A stretch of DNA of 23,874 nucleotides from an uncultured bacterium (lineage in GTDB: Bacteria; Verrucomicrobiota; Lentisphaeria; Victivallales; UBA1829). Below are positions 7,969-15,572 of the stretch, one piece after another; position 1 is the first letter of the stretch; the number at the start of each line of letters is the position of its first letter. The translations under genes and the position numbers were made by a program. The stretch spans positions 1-23,874 of the forward strand of contig URNX01000050.1 in the NCBI GenBank assembly GCA_900549415.1. The letters are read 5' to 3'. Below the pieces are notes generated by a model. It worked only from the letters and a program-made list of their open reading frames with translations, was not told the origin of the DNA and did not search any database.

Positions 7969-10967
7969 AAAGAATTCTTTCACTCGCCCTCGCTCTGCTG
8001 GGCGGCGCCCTCGCGGCGGAAAACCTGCTGCCGGACGGGGATTTCCTGTTCGGAACCGCAAGCTATATGCTCGGCGACAACGGCAATTACGTCCCCGTTC
8101 CGCATCGCGTCGTTCCGTCCGGCGACGCTCACGGAAACATTCTTGAGATCTCCCCCGAATCCGGCAGAATCTCAGCCCTCTATCTCCCCGAAGTCCCGTT
8201 CCGGCGCGGCTGCGAGTATGAACTGAGCTTTTCTGCGAAAAGCAGGAAAAAAGCATTCAGCGTCACCGTTTCGGAATACAACAATTTTTCCGGGAACTGT
8301 GGAAGCTGGGGTATAAAATCCTTTCGCGTCACCCCGCAGTGGAAACGCCATGTCTACCGCTTCCGTCCGGATGCGCTCCCCCCCTGGAAAGTTCCCCGGT
8401 TCAAAGCGGATGAAAAGGAAACAATGGGCGGATTCCGCCTGCTCGTCCGCGAAAACTTTGCGGAGGGCGAAACGCTGAGTCTCTCCAATCTCTATCTCGG
8501 CCCCGTCGGCGGCGAAACGGTCAGACCGGAAGTTTCCGGCGCGTTTCAATACGGCGGCATGCTGCGCCGTTTTGATCCGGGAACCTCTCTTGCTGTTCCG
8601 CTGGAACTGCTGAATCGCTCCGCAAGCGGCGTCAATGCGGAAATCAAGTGGAATGTCAAAGACATGCTGAGCGGGAAAAGCGTTCTTTCCGGCTCGTTCA
8701 GGAAAGACCTTCCCCAAGGCAAAACCGTCGTTCCCCTGACCTTCACGATTCCGGAACGGAACATGACCGCCGTGCTGGAAGCGACGGTGAACGGAAGCGC
8801 TGTCCTCGCACCGTTCCGCTTTGCCTCCGTCCCCGCGGTGCGTACGCCGAAAAACGAGCTCCCGATAATGCTCGGCATTGACGGCTTTTTCTCCTCCCGT
8901 TCCCGGGATCTGCAGGAGACAGAAGTCGCATTTCTGGCGGACTGCGGCATTCAGATTGTCCGCGACCGTGAAATGAGCGGCTGGAAGCTGCTTCAGCCGA
9001 AAGACTCCGCCGTCAACGCCGAACCTCTGCGCAAGGTCCTGGAACTGATGGGGAAACATGGACTCGAACTCATGCCTGTCGTCGGGGGAATGCTCTGGAC
9101 GAACCGCGGCTACCGTTCCGGCATTCCGACTTCCAGCAGCGTTCCGGACTGGGTATGCGCTCAGTCCAAAGTCGTTCCGGGACCGATGGACGGATTCAAT
9201 CAGCGCGGTTCCATGCCGATCCTCGTTCCCGAAAAGCTCTGGCGCGGCTATGTCCGCGACCTTGCGGAAATCGGCAAGGGGAAAATCCGCATTTACGAAA
9301 TCATGAACGAACCGTTCTCTTTCTTCACGGCCGGACAGTACCGGGAATATCTGAATTCCGCTCATGACGAATTGAAGAAAGCGGATCCCGCCTGCATCAT
9401 TCTCGGGGCCTGTCTGACGGGCGACCTGAAGCGCAATCTCGTCAAGGATATGGCTTCGTTCCTCGGTTCCGGAAAGCCCGCGTGTGACGCAATCAGTTTT
9501 CATCCGTACAACAGCCTCTATGAAGACAGCCGGGATTCGGGCTCAGCAATGTTCACGGCATTCCGTGCTCAGCTTCGCGCCGCCGGATGCGCCGATATGC
9601 CGCTCTGGAACACAGAACTCTACTATCTCAATCCGAAATCCGAGGGCGGATCCGATGCCTTCTCAGGTCCCGTCTTCCATCCCGGCTGGCTCGCCCGCCG
9701 CTATCTGCTCGACACGGCGAACGGTGCGAAATCATCCATTCTCCTGACTCCAGGACAGATGATCGACAACGCATTCAATCTGAACATGGCGCGCTGGAAC
9801 ACGTTCTTCAAACCGCTGTTCCTGCCAAACGGAAACTACATCGTCACCGCCATCCTTTCAGACCTTCTGCGCGGGACCCGTTTCGACGGAATCCGCATGT
9901 ATGAATCCGGAGAAACAATGTGTTATCGCTTCAGCGGCAGGGAAAAGGCGTTTGCCGCCCTCTTCTCCCTGAACGTCCGCGACGACGACACCCGCAAACT
10001 GGAACTTCCCGCTCCCGGAAACGGCGTCCGCTATCTCGATGTTTTCGGCAATCCGCTGGAAACGCGCACATTCGGCGCGACCGGGATTCCCGTCTACATC
10101 GTCGCCCGGAATTCCGCTCAAATCGAACGGATTCTCGACGCTGTGCGCATCACCGGCGTCAACCCGGTCCGCGCAACTGCCGGAAGAGTCTGCAAAGAAA
10201 ACGGAACCTATGTCCTGCGCACCGCCATGCATTCCGGCATCGCGAAGACCGACTCCGAAGCGACGGTGAAGTTCGGCAGCGTCGTCCGCACGTTCCAGGT
10301 CCCCGCGAAAACGACTCTGTTCCGAATCGAATCTTCCGAACTTCCGGAGAAGGCGGAATTCACCGTCAACGGAATGCGCGTCCGCTATGCCGTCAGCGAA
10401 ACTCTGAGTGTGCCGCTTCTGCCGTCCACGCCCGAAACGGCAAACGATTCCGCCTGGAAAGCAGCGAAAAAAGTGACTCTCGGAGAAAACCGGTCCGTTG
10501 AATTGGGCTGGCGTGCGAACACGCTTTTCCTGTGCGTCCGCACCGGCGACCGCACCCCTTTCCGCAAGGGCGTCCGCAAACTCTGGGAAGGCGACTCAGT
10601 GGAGCTCTTCTTCGACGCCGCGCCGTTCGCCAATATGAACGACGTCCGCGGTCAGTCTCCCGAAACGGTCCAGCTGATCTTCGCTCCCCCCGCGGGAAAA
10701 TTCAAGGCGATTCCGGAAGGCGGAACCTCGATCCACCGGAAAGCGATCCGCTGGAAATTTGAACAGGACGCGGACGGCTCCGTTTTCACCGCCGCGCTTC
10801 CGCTTTGGAAACTCTATGCGGATTCCGCAGCCCCCTTTGCGATCGACCTCAAAATCAACGACTTCGGAACCGACGGCAAGCGTCTGGCCGAAGTCTCCCT
10901 GAGCGGACGCACCGACAGTTACAAAAACCGTATGAATTTCATAATCCTAACCTTGGAAAGGAACTGA
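7965..10967 (+). CDS. Secreted clan GH-A glycoside hydrolase with C-terminal CBM9/DOMON-like domain
   Basis: The 1000-residue protein has a signal peptide (residues 1-19, MKRILSLALALLGGALAAE). Residues 20-190 look like a carbohydrate-binding beta-sandwich (NLLPDGDF start), followed by a second beta domain. A TIM barrel begins near 300 with LGIDGFF. The acid/base is Glu449 in IYEIMNEPF and the nucleophile Glu551 in WNTELYYL, about 102 residues apart and placed as in clan A families such as GH39/GH5; DAISFHPYN lies between them. Residues from about 825 to the end resemble a CBM9/DOMON-like domain (NDSAWKAAKKVTLGEN, then LWEGDSVELFFDA). GGAGG precedes the ATG, which overlaps the upstream stop, so translation is coupled. 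The enzyme probably acts outside the cytoplasmic membrane. The exact GH family and linkage cannot be set from sequence by eye. Confidence 0.8.
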   Translation: MKRILSLALALLGGALAAENLLPDGDFLFGTASYMLGDNGNYVPVPHRVVPSGDAHGNILEISPESGRISALYLPEVPFRRGCEYELSFSAKSRKKAFSVTVSEYNNFSGNCGSWGIKSFRVTPQWKRHVYRFRPDALPPWKVPRFKADEKETMGGFRLLVRENFAEGETLSLSNLYLGPVGGETVRPEVSGAFQYGGMLRRFDPGTSLAVPLELLNRSASGVNAEIKWNVKDMLSGKSVLSGSFRKDLPQGKTVVPLTFTIPERNMTAVLEATVNGSAVLAPFRFASVPAVRTPKNELPIMLGIDGFFSSRSRDLQETEVAFLADCGIQIVRDREMSGWKLLQPKDSAVNAEPLRKVLELMGKHGLELMPVVGGMLWTNRGYRSGIPTSSSVPDWVCAQSKVVPGPMDGFNQRGSMPILVPEKLWRGYVRDLAEIGKGKIRIYEIMNEPFSFFTAGQYREYLNSAHDELKKADPACIILGACLTGDLKRNLVKDMASFLGSGKPACDAISFHPYNSLYEDSRDSGSAMFTAFRAQLRAAGCADMPLWNTELYYLNPKSEGGSDAFSGPVFHPGWLARRYLLDTANGAKSSILLTPGQMIDNAFNLNMARWNTFFKPLFLPNGNYIVTAILSDLLRGTRFDGIRMYESGETMCYRFSGREKAFAALFSLNVRDDDTRKLELPAPGNGVRYLDVFGNPLETRTFGATGIPVYIVARNSAQIERILDAVRITGVNPVRATAGRVCKENGTYVLRTAMHSGIAKTDSEATVKFGSVVRTFQVPAKTTLFRIESSELPEKAEFTVNGMRVRYAVSETLSVPLLPSTPETANDSAWKAAKKVTLGENRSVELGWRANTLFLCVRTGDRTPFRKGVRKLWEGDSVELFFDAAPFANMNDVRGQSPETVQLIFAPPAGKFKAIPEGGTSIHRKAIRWKFEQDADGSVFTAALPLWKLYADSAAPFAIDLKINDFGTDGKRLAEVSLSGRTDSYKNRMNFIILTLERN

Positions 10968-10968
10968 A

Positions 10969-11574
10969 ATGAAACACATCGCAACACTCGCCGCACTCTG
11001 TGCCGCAATTGCCTGCTTTGCGCAGGAAACCACAAACTTCTCTCTGTTTGTTCAGGGAAACGTCCCCTTCCGGGTTGAGACCGTCCCCGCGGAAGTGCAG
11101 GCGGGCGTCATGACCTGGCTGCCGAAGGAGAAGCACGACCGCTCCTACTGTCTTTCTCTTCCGAAACGTAAGGAACTCGTCAAAGGCGAATGGCGTGCGG
11201 TGAGTTTCCGTGTCACCCCGGAAGCGGACGGCATGATCTCGCTCAACGTGCGCGGCCCCTACAAACTCCGTAAAACCGATGCCGGCCAACGGCTCTGGAC
11301 ACAGATGTGGGTCGACTACCGCAAGTTTGAAGCGCCGGGGCTGAAGAACGGAATGCTCACCGAAGCGGACGAGAACGACCCATCCGTTCCCGCAGGCTGG
11401 AAATACTCCACCAGCTACCGTCAGCCGGAAGCCGTCTGGGATTATGAAAACCATACTCTCTCAGCCTGGCACGAAGGCTCCGCCGTAACATCCATCCCCG
11501 TCGCCAAAGGCAAAACCATTACGGTTAAATTCGAGGTGCGCGGCGGAAAAATTGTTCCGCCGGCGGAAAACTGA
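10969..11574 (+). CDS. Small secreted protein of the glycosidase operon, function unknown
   Basis: The 201-residue protein has a clear signal peptide (MKHIATLAALCAAIACFAQE, residues 1-20). The rest is rich in beta-strand-like alternation and aromatic residues (WLPKEKHDRSYCLSLPK, WTQMWVDYRKFEAPGL), resembling the carbohydrate-binding N-domains of its neighbours, but I do not recognise a named family. Its start is one base after the stop of the 1000-residue glycosidase, with AAGGAA as SD, so it is the last gene of the operon. Secretion and context suggest help with binding or positioning the polysaccharide. Its stop touches the stop of the S24-type repressor on the other strand, with no gap. 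Confidence 0.75.
   Translation: MKHIATLAALCAAIACFAQETTNFSLFVQGNVPFRVETVPAEVQAGVMTWLPKEKHDRSYCLSLPKRKELVKGEWRAVSFRVTPEADGMISLNVRGPYKLRKTDAGQRLWTQMWVDYRKFEAPGLKNGMLTEADENDPSVPAGWKYSTSYRQPEAVWDYENHTLSAWHEGSAVTSIPVAKGKTITVKFEVRGGKIVPPAEN
11541..11562. terminator. Hairpin at convergent gene ends
   Basis: CGGCGGAA (11541-11548) and TTCCGCCG (11555-11562) form a perfect 8-bp stem with a 6-base loop. CGGCGGAAAA is repeated at 11561-11570, giving an alternative palindrome (11555-11568). It lies in the last codons of the secreted protein, just before the two genes meet tail to tail. No T-run follows in the plus direction. It may act as a shared end signal. Confidence 0.35.
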
Positions 11575-12306
11575 TCACCCCCGCGCGCCTTCGCAAAGCA
11601 GACGGCGCACATGCGGCATCCACGAAGACTCCGTCGAAATCTCGATGAAGTCTTCGTCGTAAAATGAATATTTGACCGGATAAATCCATACGAAAGGATT
11701 TTCATTCGGCTTTTCCCACACCTCGCTCGCTTCTCCTTCCACGGGCGAAAACAGCAGAACGCGTCCGCAGCCCCGGTAGAATTCACGAAAAACGATCTCG
11801 CCGGAATCCTTTCTTTTCGCAATCACACGCCGTCCGGGAACCGGATACTCACGTCCGCCGATATAAACAACCGTCCCGGCAGGGAACCAGTGACAGAAGG
11901 AATCTCCGGAAATCTGAATCGCAATCAGTCCCTCGCGGTTCCCGATGAGCGGAGCTTCGCCGTGTTCAAGCGCCGCCGCGTAGCTGTCAAACGACTCCAG
12001 AGTGCAGTCGAATCCGGATGCCTGCGCGACGGTAATCAGCGGAACCGGGCGCGCGGACAGCGCACGGGCGCGTCCCCATTCGCTCCGGTTCTCTCCCGCC
12101 GGCAGAAAGTCCGAAGGCAGAAACGGAAGGACATGCGGAGCAAGCTTCTCCCAGGTCTCCTTCTCCATCTTCTTGATGTCGCCGCGGATATATTTGCTGA
12201 TATGCTGTTTCCCGATTCCCGCCCGGCGCGCCAGTTCGCTCTGCGACCCCAGTTCCTCCGCCGCTCTGCGCAGCGCCTCCTGAAATTCCCGTCCGACCTT
12301 CACCAT
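11575..12306 (-). CDS. XRE-type repressor with S24/LexA-like C-terminal domain, catalytic Lys replaced
   Basis: The 243-residue protein has an N-terminal helix-turn-helix (SQSELARRAGIGKQHISKYIRG, residues 21-42) and a C-terminal LexA/cI fold (from about 88). Family members cleave themselves with a Ser-Lys pair after RecA activation. Here Ser136 is present in QISGDSF, but the Lys position in the GETVVKRLYR-like stretch is Arg174 (GEIVFREFYR), 38 residues downstream, close to the 37 seen in LexA. The usual Ala-Gly cleavage site reads Ala96-Ser-Gly. So it keeps the repressor architecture but probably does not self-cleave by the usual chemistry. The start ATG has GGAG seven bases before it. It is divergent from a three-gene phage-like operon that it most likely represses. 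Its own promoter lies inside a tandem-repeat operator. Confidence 0.85.
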   Translation of the reverse strand: MVKVGREFQEALRRAAEELGSQSELARRAGIGKQHISKYIRGDIKKMEKETWEKLAPHVLPFLPSDFLPAGENRSEWGRARALSARPVPLITVAQASGFDCTLESFDSYAAALEHGEAPLIGNREGLIAIQISGDSFCHWFPAGTVVYIGGREYPVPGRRVIAKRKDSGEIVFREFYRGCGRVLLFSPVEGEASEVWEKPNENPFVWIYPVKYSFYDEDFIEISTESSWMPHVRRLLCEGARG

Positions 12307-12310
12307 TGCA

Positions 12311-12350
12311 ATTCTCCAGTTTACACCAATTTACATCAGTATACTCCAGT
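12311..12350 (-). repeat. Four tandem 10-bp operator-like repeats
   Basis: The plus-strand units are ATTCTCCAGT, TTACACCAAT, TTACATCAGT and ATACTCCAGT, with no spacers (12311-12320, 12321-12330, 12331-12340, 12341-12350). A fifth matching unit TTACAACAGT lies at 12442-12451. Ten bases is one helical turn, so bound proteins would line up on one face. The array covers the repressor's -10 box and its SD, the expected place for autorepression. Confidence 0.65.
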
Positions 12351-12365
12351 CCTGAAAAAAAACAA
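12338..12365 (-). promoter_or_regulatory. Promoter of the S24-type repressor
   Basis: Minus strand: -35 TTGTTT (12365-12360), 16-base spacer, -10 TATACT (12343-12338). The -10 box sits inside the tandem 10-bp repeats. Transcription would start near 12331, giving a leader of about 25 bases before the ATG at 12306. Confidence 0.6.
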
Positions 12366-12396
12366 ATTTTTTTTGAAAAAAAGTTTCCTTTTTCTC

Positions 12397-12451
12397 TTGA
12401 AGTCTATTAAATAGACGCTATAATAGACGACAATAAACGGTTTACAACAGT
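12397..12451 (+). promoter_or_regulatory. Promoter of the three-gene cassette, with palindrome between -35 and -10
   Basis: TTGAAG (12397-12402), 16-base spacer, TATAAT (12419-12424). The palindrome GTCTATTAAATAGAC (12402-12416) fills most of the spacer, so a bound dimer would block RNA polymerase. Its half ATAGACG recurs as a direct repeat at 12423-12429. A copy of the 10-bp repeat (TTACAACAGT, 12442-12451) lies about 20 bases beyond the -10 box. The leader to the first ATG (12520) is about 90 bases. Confidence 0.7.
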
Positions 12452-12519
12452 TTCTGTTTTCAGCAAAAAGTTCTGAACGGAACTGAATATCAACAATTTA
12501 AGGAAAACAAGAGGAAAAA

Positions 12520-12762
12520 ATGCAGAACGAAACAGAAAAATCGATGTTTCTGTCAGTCGCAGAACTCAACAGGCTCCTGCCCTGGAGCAAAAACATCATC
12601 GCGCGGATGATCCGCGAAGGCGTCTTCAAACCCGTCCGCAATCCGTTGGCGAAGGGACGCTCCAAGATGTTTTTCTGGCGTCCGCAAGTCGATGAAGCGA
12701 TCCGGAAACTCGTCGGAAACGCCTTCGAAGAAGGACGGAAGGAGGCGGAACCATGCGCATGA
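12520..12762 (+). CDS. Small helix-turn-helix DNA-binding protein (excisionase/MerR-like)
   Basis: The 80-residue protein contains SVAELNRLLPWSKNIIARMI (residues 12-31), an HTH of the type found in excisionases and MerR-like proteins, then a basic wing (NPLAKGRSKMFFWRPQ, about 43-58) and a short helix VDEAIRKLVG. GAGG lies six bases before the ATG. It is the first gene of the operon facing the S24-type repressor, and its end overlaps the next start by 10 bases. It may be a second regulator or an accessory DNA-bending protein; there is no integrase in the window for an excisionase to serve. Confidence 0.7.
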   Translation: MQNETEKSMFLSVAELNRLLPWSKNIIARMIREGVFKPVRNPLAKGRSKMFFWRPQVDEAIRKLVGNAFEEGRKEAEPCA

Positions 12763-13631
12763 GTCTTCTCCGCTCCTGCCGCTCCGGTATTGGCGGAAGC
12801 GACATTGCCGCCGTCTTCGGTCTCTCCGCATGGAAAAACCGCTACCAGCTTTATCTGGAAAAAACCTCGGTTCCGGAACCTGCGGCTCCAGCAGAACCGA
12901 CCGGTCCCGCGGCCTCCCTCTACTGGGCGCAGAAACAAAAACGGCTCATTGCCGATGCGTATATCCGGAAGACGGGAGAAAAGCTGCAGAAATCGACAAA
13001 GATGACAAGAGACCCGGATAGACGGTATTTTCACGGTCATCTCGATTTTTTCATCGTCAACCCCGGCGGTGCTCCGAAACGGGCTCTGGAATGTGTTTCC
13101 GCCGCATTCGCAAACGAGGAGTGGGGCCCCGACGGTTCCGCGCGCATACCGGTCTATTACGCCATGAAAGTGCAGTGGTACATGGGGCTGATTCCCGGAC
13201 TCGAAAGTATGGACGTCGCCGTGCTGTTCAGCGGACGCGATTTCCGGATTTACCGCATTCTACGAGCCGATGCGCTCATCGCCCAGCTCCGCCGCGGAGC
13301 TCTGGCGTTCTGGCGCGACCACGTCGAGATGCGTCTTCCGCCCGCGCCGCTGACCGAAGAGGAGGTGCGCGAAATCTATCCGCAGCCCGTCCGGAAAACC
13401 GTTCAGGCAACCCGCGATATGGAAGATATGATCGGCAAATACCGCCAGCTCTGCAATGTCCAGGTGGAAACAGAAAAGGTGCGCCGCGTTCTGCGTGACG
13501 GGATTCTGCGCGGCATGGGCGATGCCGCCGCGCTGACCGACGCGAACGGCGTTACGCTCGCAACGTTCCGTCCAAATGCCGCCGGAGTACGCATGTTCCG
13601 TCTCGCGGCGCCGGGAGGTGAGGCACGATGA
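12753..13631 (+). CDS. YqaJ/lambda-exonuclease-fold protein with altered active site
   Basis: YqaJ-type recombinases are PD-(D/E)xK nucleases that resect DNA for phage recombination with a single-strand annealing partner. The 292-residue protein has the family entry motif GIGGSDIAAVFGLSAW (residues 12-27). Later it has HGHLDFFIV with Asp98, RALECVSAAF with Glu113, and RIPVYYAMKVQWYMGL. Compared with the family pattern, the early Glu is Lys63 (KQKRLIADAY), the catalytic Lys of the ExK motif is Val115 (ECV), and the first Gln of the QxQxY motif is Lys139. Asp98 and Glu113 remain. The frame is intact over full length, with GGAGG seven bases before the start, so it is not simple decay. I infer a DNA-binding or structural role without nuclease activity. 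No annealing protein is adjacent. Confidence 0.75.
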   Translation: MRMSLLRSCRSGIGGSDIAAVFGLSAWKNRYQLYLEKTSVPEPAAPAEPTGPAASLYWAQKQKRLIADAYIRKTGEKLQKSTKMTRDPDRRYFHGHLDFFIVNPGGAPKRALECVSAAFANEEWGPDGSARIPVYYAMKVQWYMGLIPGLESMDVAVLFSGRDFRIYRILRADALIAQLRRGALAFWRDHVEMRLPPAPLTEEEVREIYPQPVRKTVQATRDMEDMIGKYRQLCNVQVETEKVRRVLRDGILRGMGDAAALTDANGVTLATFRPNAAGVRMFRLAAPGGEAR

Positions 13632-14209
13632 GCAAGAGCAATCCCGAATGCTTCGGAAAAATCACCAATACCGGACGCTGTCCGCACTGTCCCTACATGG
13701 AAGCCTGCCGTTTCGCCTCCGATGACAAGAAGCGCATTGAGGCGCAGAATGCCCGGTGGGAAAACGCGTATGAATATGACGAGCGCATCGCAGCTCCCGC
13801 GACCGAACTTCCCGTCGACGTCACGCCCGGACGCAGCTTTTCACACGATGAAATGGTTGCGCTCTCCGCGTTTCTTCTCCGGATCGGTTCGAACAAAAAG
13901 CTCGGACGCATCCTCGAAGCCAAGCTGATGGGCACGAAAAGCATCTCCCAGCTTGCACGGCAGGAGGGGGTGACGCGGCAGGCGATCCACAAACGCATCG
14001 GCAAGGAGCTTGCCGCGATCTTCGGTTACAAGAACCGTCAGCTCACCGACTCTCGGCTTCTTACGCTGAATCCGCAGGAATTCACGCTCCTCAAACTCAC
14101 GCGTGACGGCTTCTGCGATGCGGAAATCCGCGAGGAAATGCACTGCAGCGCGGCGATGCTCAAGCAGGTCCGCACACGCATGGAGTGGAAGCTGTCGCGG
14201 CCGACGTAA
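13628..14209 (+). CDS. Cys-cluster protein with two helix-turn-helix segments (sigma/late-regulator-like)
   Basis: The 193-residue protein starts with four cysteines, C8-X9-C18-X2-C21-X5-C27, a likely zinc or iron-sulphur site of a kind found in small phage proteins. A first HTH lies near residues 105-130 (SISQLARQEGVTRQAIHKRI). A second, near the C-terminus, starts with LNPQEFTLLKLTRDGFCDAE and continues EEMHCSAAMLKQVRTRM, resembling sigma-70 region 4 or LuxR-type HTHs. The start overlaps the YqaJ-like stop by four bases (ATGA). It is the last gene of the cassette and ends two bases from the convergent UPF0210 gene. It probably acts as a transcription regulator. Exact family not recognised. 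Confidence 0.65.
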   Translation: MSKSNPECFGKITNTGRCPHCPYMEACRFASDDKKRIEAQNARWENAYEYDERIAAPATELPVDVTPGRSFSHDEMVALSAFLLRIGSNKKLGRILEAKLMGTKSISQLARQEGVTRQAIHKRIGKELAAIFGYKNRQLTDSRLLTLNPQEFTLLKLTRDGFCDAEIREEMHCSAAMLKQVRTRMEWKLSRPT

Positions 14210-14211
14210 CC

Positions 14212-15570
14212 TCAGTTCTTCAGGCTCTGAATCGGCGCGGGGATCCGTCCGCCGCGCCCGATGAACGCCGCCGGAGAATAGCGGTTGACCGGGATGACCG
14301 GCGCTTCGCCGAGAAGTCCGCCGAACGACACGCTGTCGCCCACCTTGCATCCGTATGCGGGAATGACGCGGACGGCCGTCGTTTTCGTGTTCACCACGCC
14401 AATGGAGATTTCATCGGCGATGATGCCGGAAATCACTTCGGCGGGAGTATCGCCCGGAATCGCGATCATGTCGAGGCCGACCGAGCAGACCGCAGTCATT
14501 GCTTCGAGCTTTTCAAGGCTGAGCGCGCCGCAGCGGGCGGCTTCGATCATGCCGGCGTCCTCCGAAACGGGAATAAACGCGCCGGAAAGCCCGCCGACGT
14601 GTGAAGACGCCATGACGCCGCCTTTTTTGACCGCGTCGTTGAGCATCGCAAGCGCGGCGGTCGTTCCGTGACAGCCACACTTCTCAAGACCCATGGATTC
14701 AAGAATGTACGCCACCGAGTCGCCCACCGCGGGAGTCGGCGCAAGCGAAAGGTCGACGATGCCGAACGGCACGCCGAGCCGCTCCGAAGCCTCCCGCGCA
14801 ACAAGCTGTCCCACGCGCGTGATTTTGAATGCGGTTCGCTTGATGGTCTCCGCGATTTCCGTAAGATTGCATGTACCCTGGCGGCGGATTGCGGAGGCGA
14901 CCACGCCCGGACCGGAAACGCCGACGTTGATCACCGTTTCCGGCTCGCCGATTCCATGAAACGCGCCCGCCATGAACGGGTTGTCTTCCGGAACGTTTGC
15001 GAAAACCACAAGTTTTGCGCAGCCGATCGACTGTTTCTCTTTCGTGCGCTCTGCAGTCTCGCGGACAATGCGTCCCATCTCCGCCACGGCGTCCATGTTG
15101 ATACCCGCCTTCGTGCTGGCGACATTGACGGAGGAGCAGACGCGCTCCGTCTCCGCGAGCGCCTGCGGAATGGAGGAAATGAGCGTGCGGCTTCCGTTGG
15201 TGAATCCCTTCTGTACGAGTGCGCTGTATCCGCCGATGAAGTTGATTCCGAGTTCATGCGCCGCCTTGTCGAGTGTTTTCGCGATTTTGACGGCTCCGTC
15301 CACATCAAGTCCGCCCGCCATCAGGGCAATGGGAGTGACGGAAACGCGTTTGTTGATAATCGGGATGCCGTATTTTTTCTCGATGTCCTCACCCGTTTTG
15401 ACAAGGTTCCGCGCACGGCTCATGATCCGGTCATAAATGCGGGTGCAGAGGCGGTCCGCGTCTTCGCTCTGACAGTCGTAAAGGGAGATGCCCATGGTGA
15501 TGGTGCGGATATCGAGGCACTCCTCGCGGATCATGCTGATCGTTTCGATGATATCTTTTGTTTCAAACAT
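14212..15570 (-). CDS. UPF0210 (PFL) family protein, conserved, function unknown
   Basis: The 452-residue protein belongs to the PFL/UPF0210 (DUF711-type) family. Its features include an N-terminal RTITMGISLYDC stretch, NKRVSVTPIALMAGG, GGYSALVQKGFTNG, the glycine-rich NVGVSGPGVV segment, a CGCHGTTAALAML stretch, and the C-terminal half VPVNRYSPAAFIGRGGRIPAP. Length matches the family (about 450). It starts two bases after the stop of the ACT-domain gene, so the pair is one operon. The same UPF0237-UPF0210 pairing is widespread in bacteria and some archaea; its biochemical role is not established to my knowledge. No membrane segments or signal peptide are seen. Confidence 0.9.
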   Translation of the reverse strand: MFETKDIIETISMIREECLDIRTITMGISLYDCQSEDADRLCTRIYDRIMSRARNLVKTGEDIEKKYGIPIINKRVSVTPIALMAGGLDVDGAVKIAKTLDKAAHELGINFIGGYSALVQKGFTNGSRTLISSIPQALAETERVCSSVNVASTKAGINMDAVAEMGRIVRETAERTKEKQSIGCAKLVVFANVPEDNPFMAGAFHGIGEPETVINVGVSGPGVVASAIRRQGTCNLTEIAETIKRTAFKITRVGQLVAREASERLGVPFGIVDLSLAPTPAVGDSVAYILESMGLEKCGCHGTTAALAMLNDAVKKGGVMASSHVGGLSGAFIPVSEDAGMIEAARCGALSLEKLEAMTAVCSVGLDMIAIPGDTPAEVISGIIADEISIGVVNTKTTAVRVIPAYGCKVGDSVSFGGLLGEAPVIPVNRYSPAAFIGRGGRIPAPIQSLKN

Positions 15571-15572
15571 GG

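Noticed and set aside
8172..9503. 443-codon frame antisense to the secreted glycosidase
   Set aside because: No recognisable motif, no SD, and fully inside a gene with signal peptide and catalytic residues.
12311..12350. Tandem repeats as a small CRISPR array
   Set aside because: Units are 10 bases, directly abutting, with no spacers; position over a promoter fits operators.
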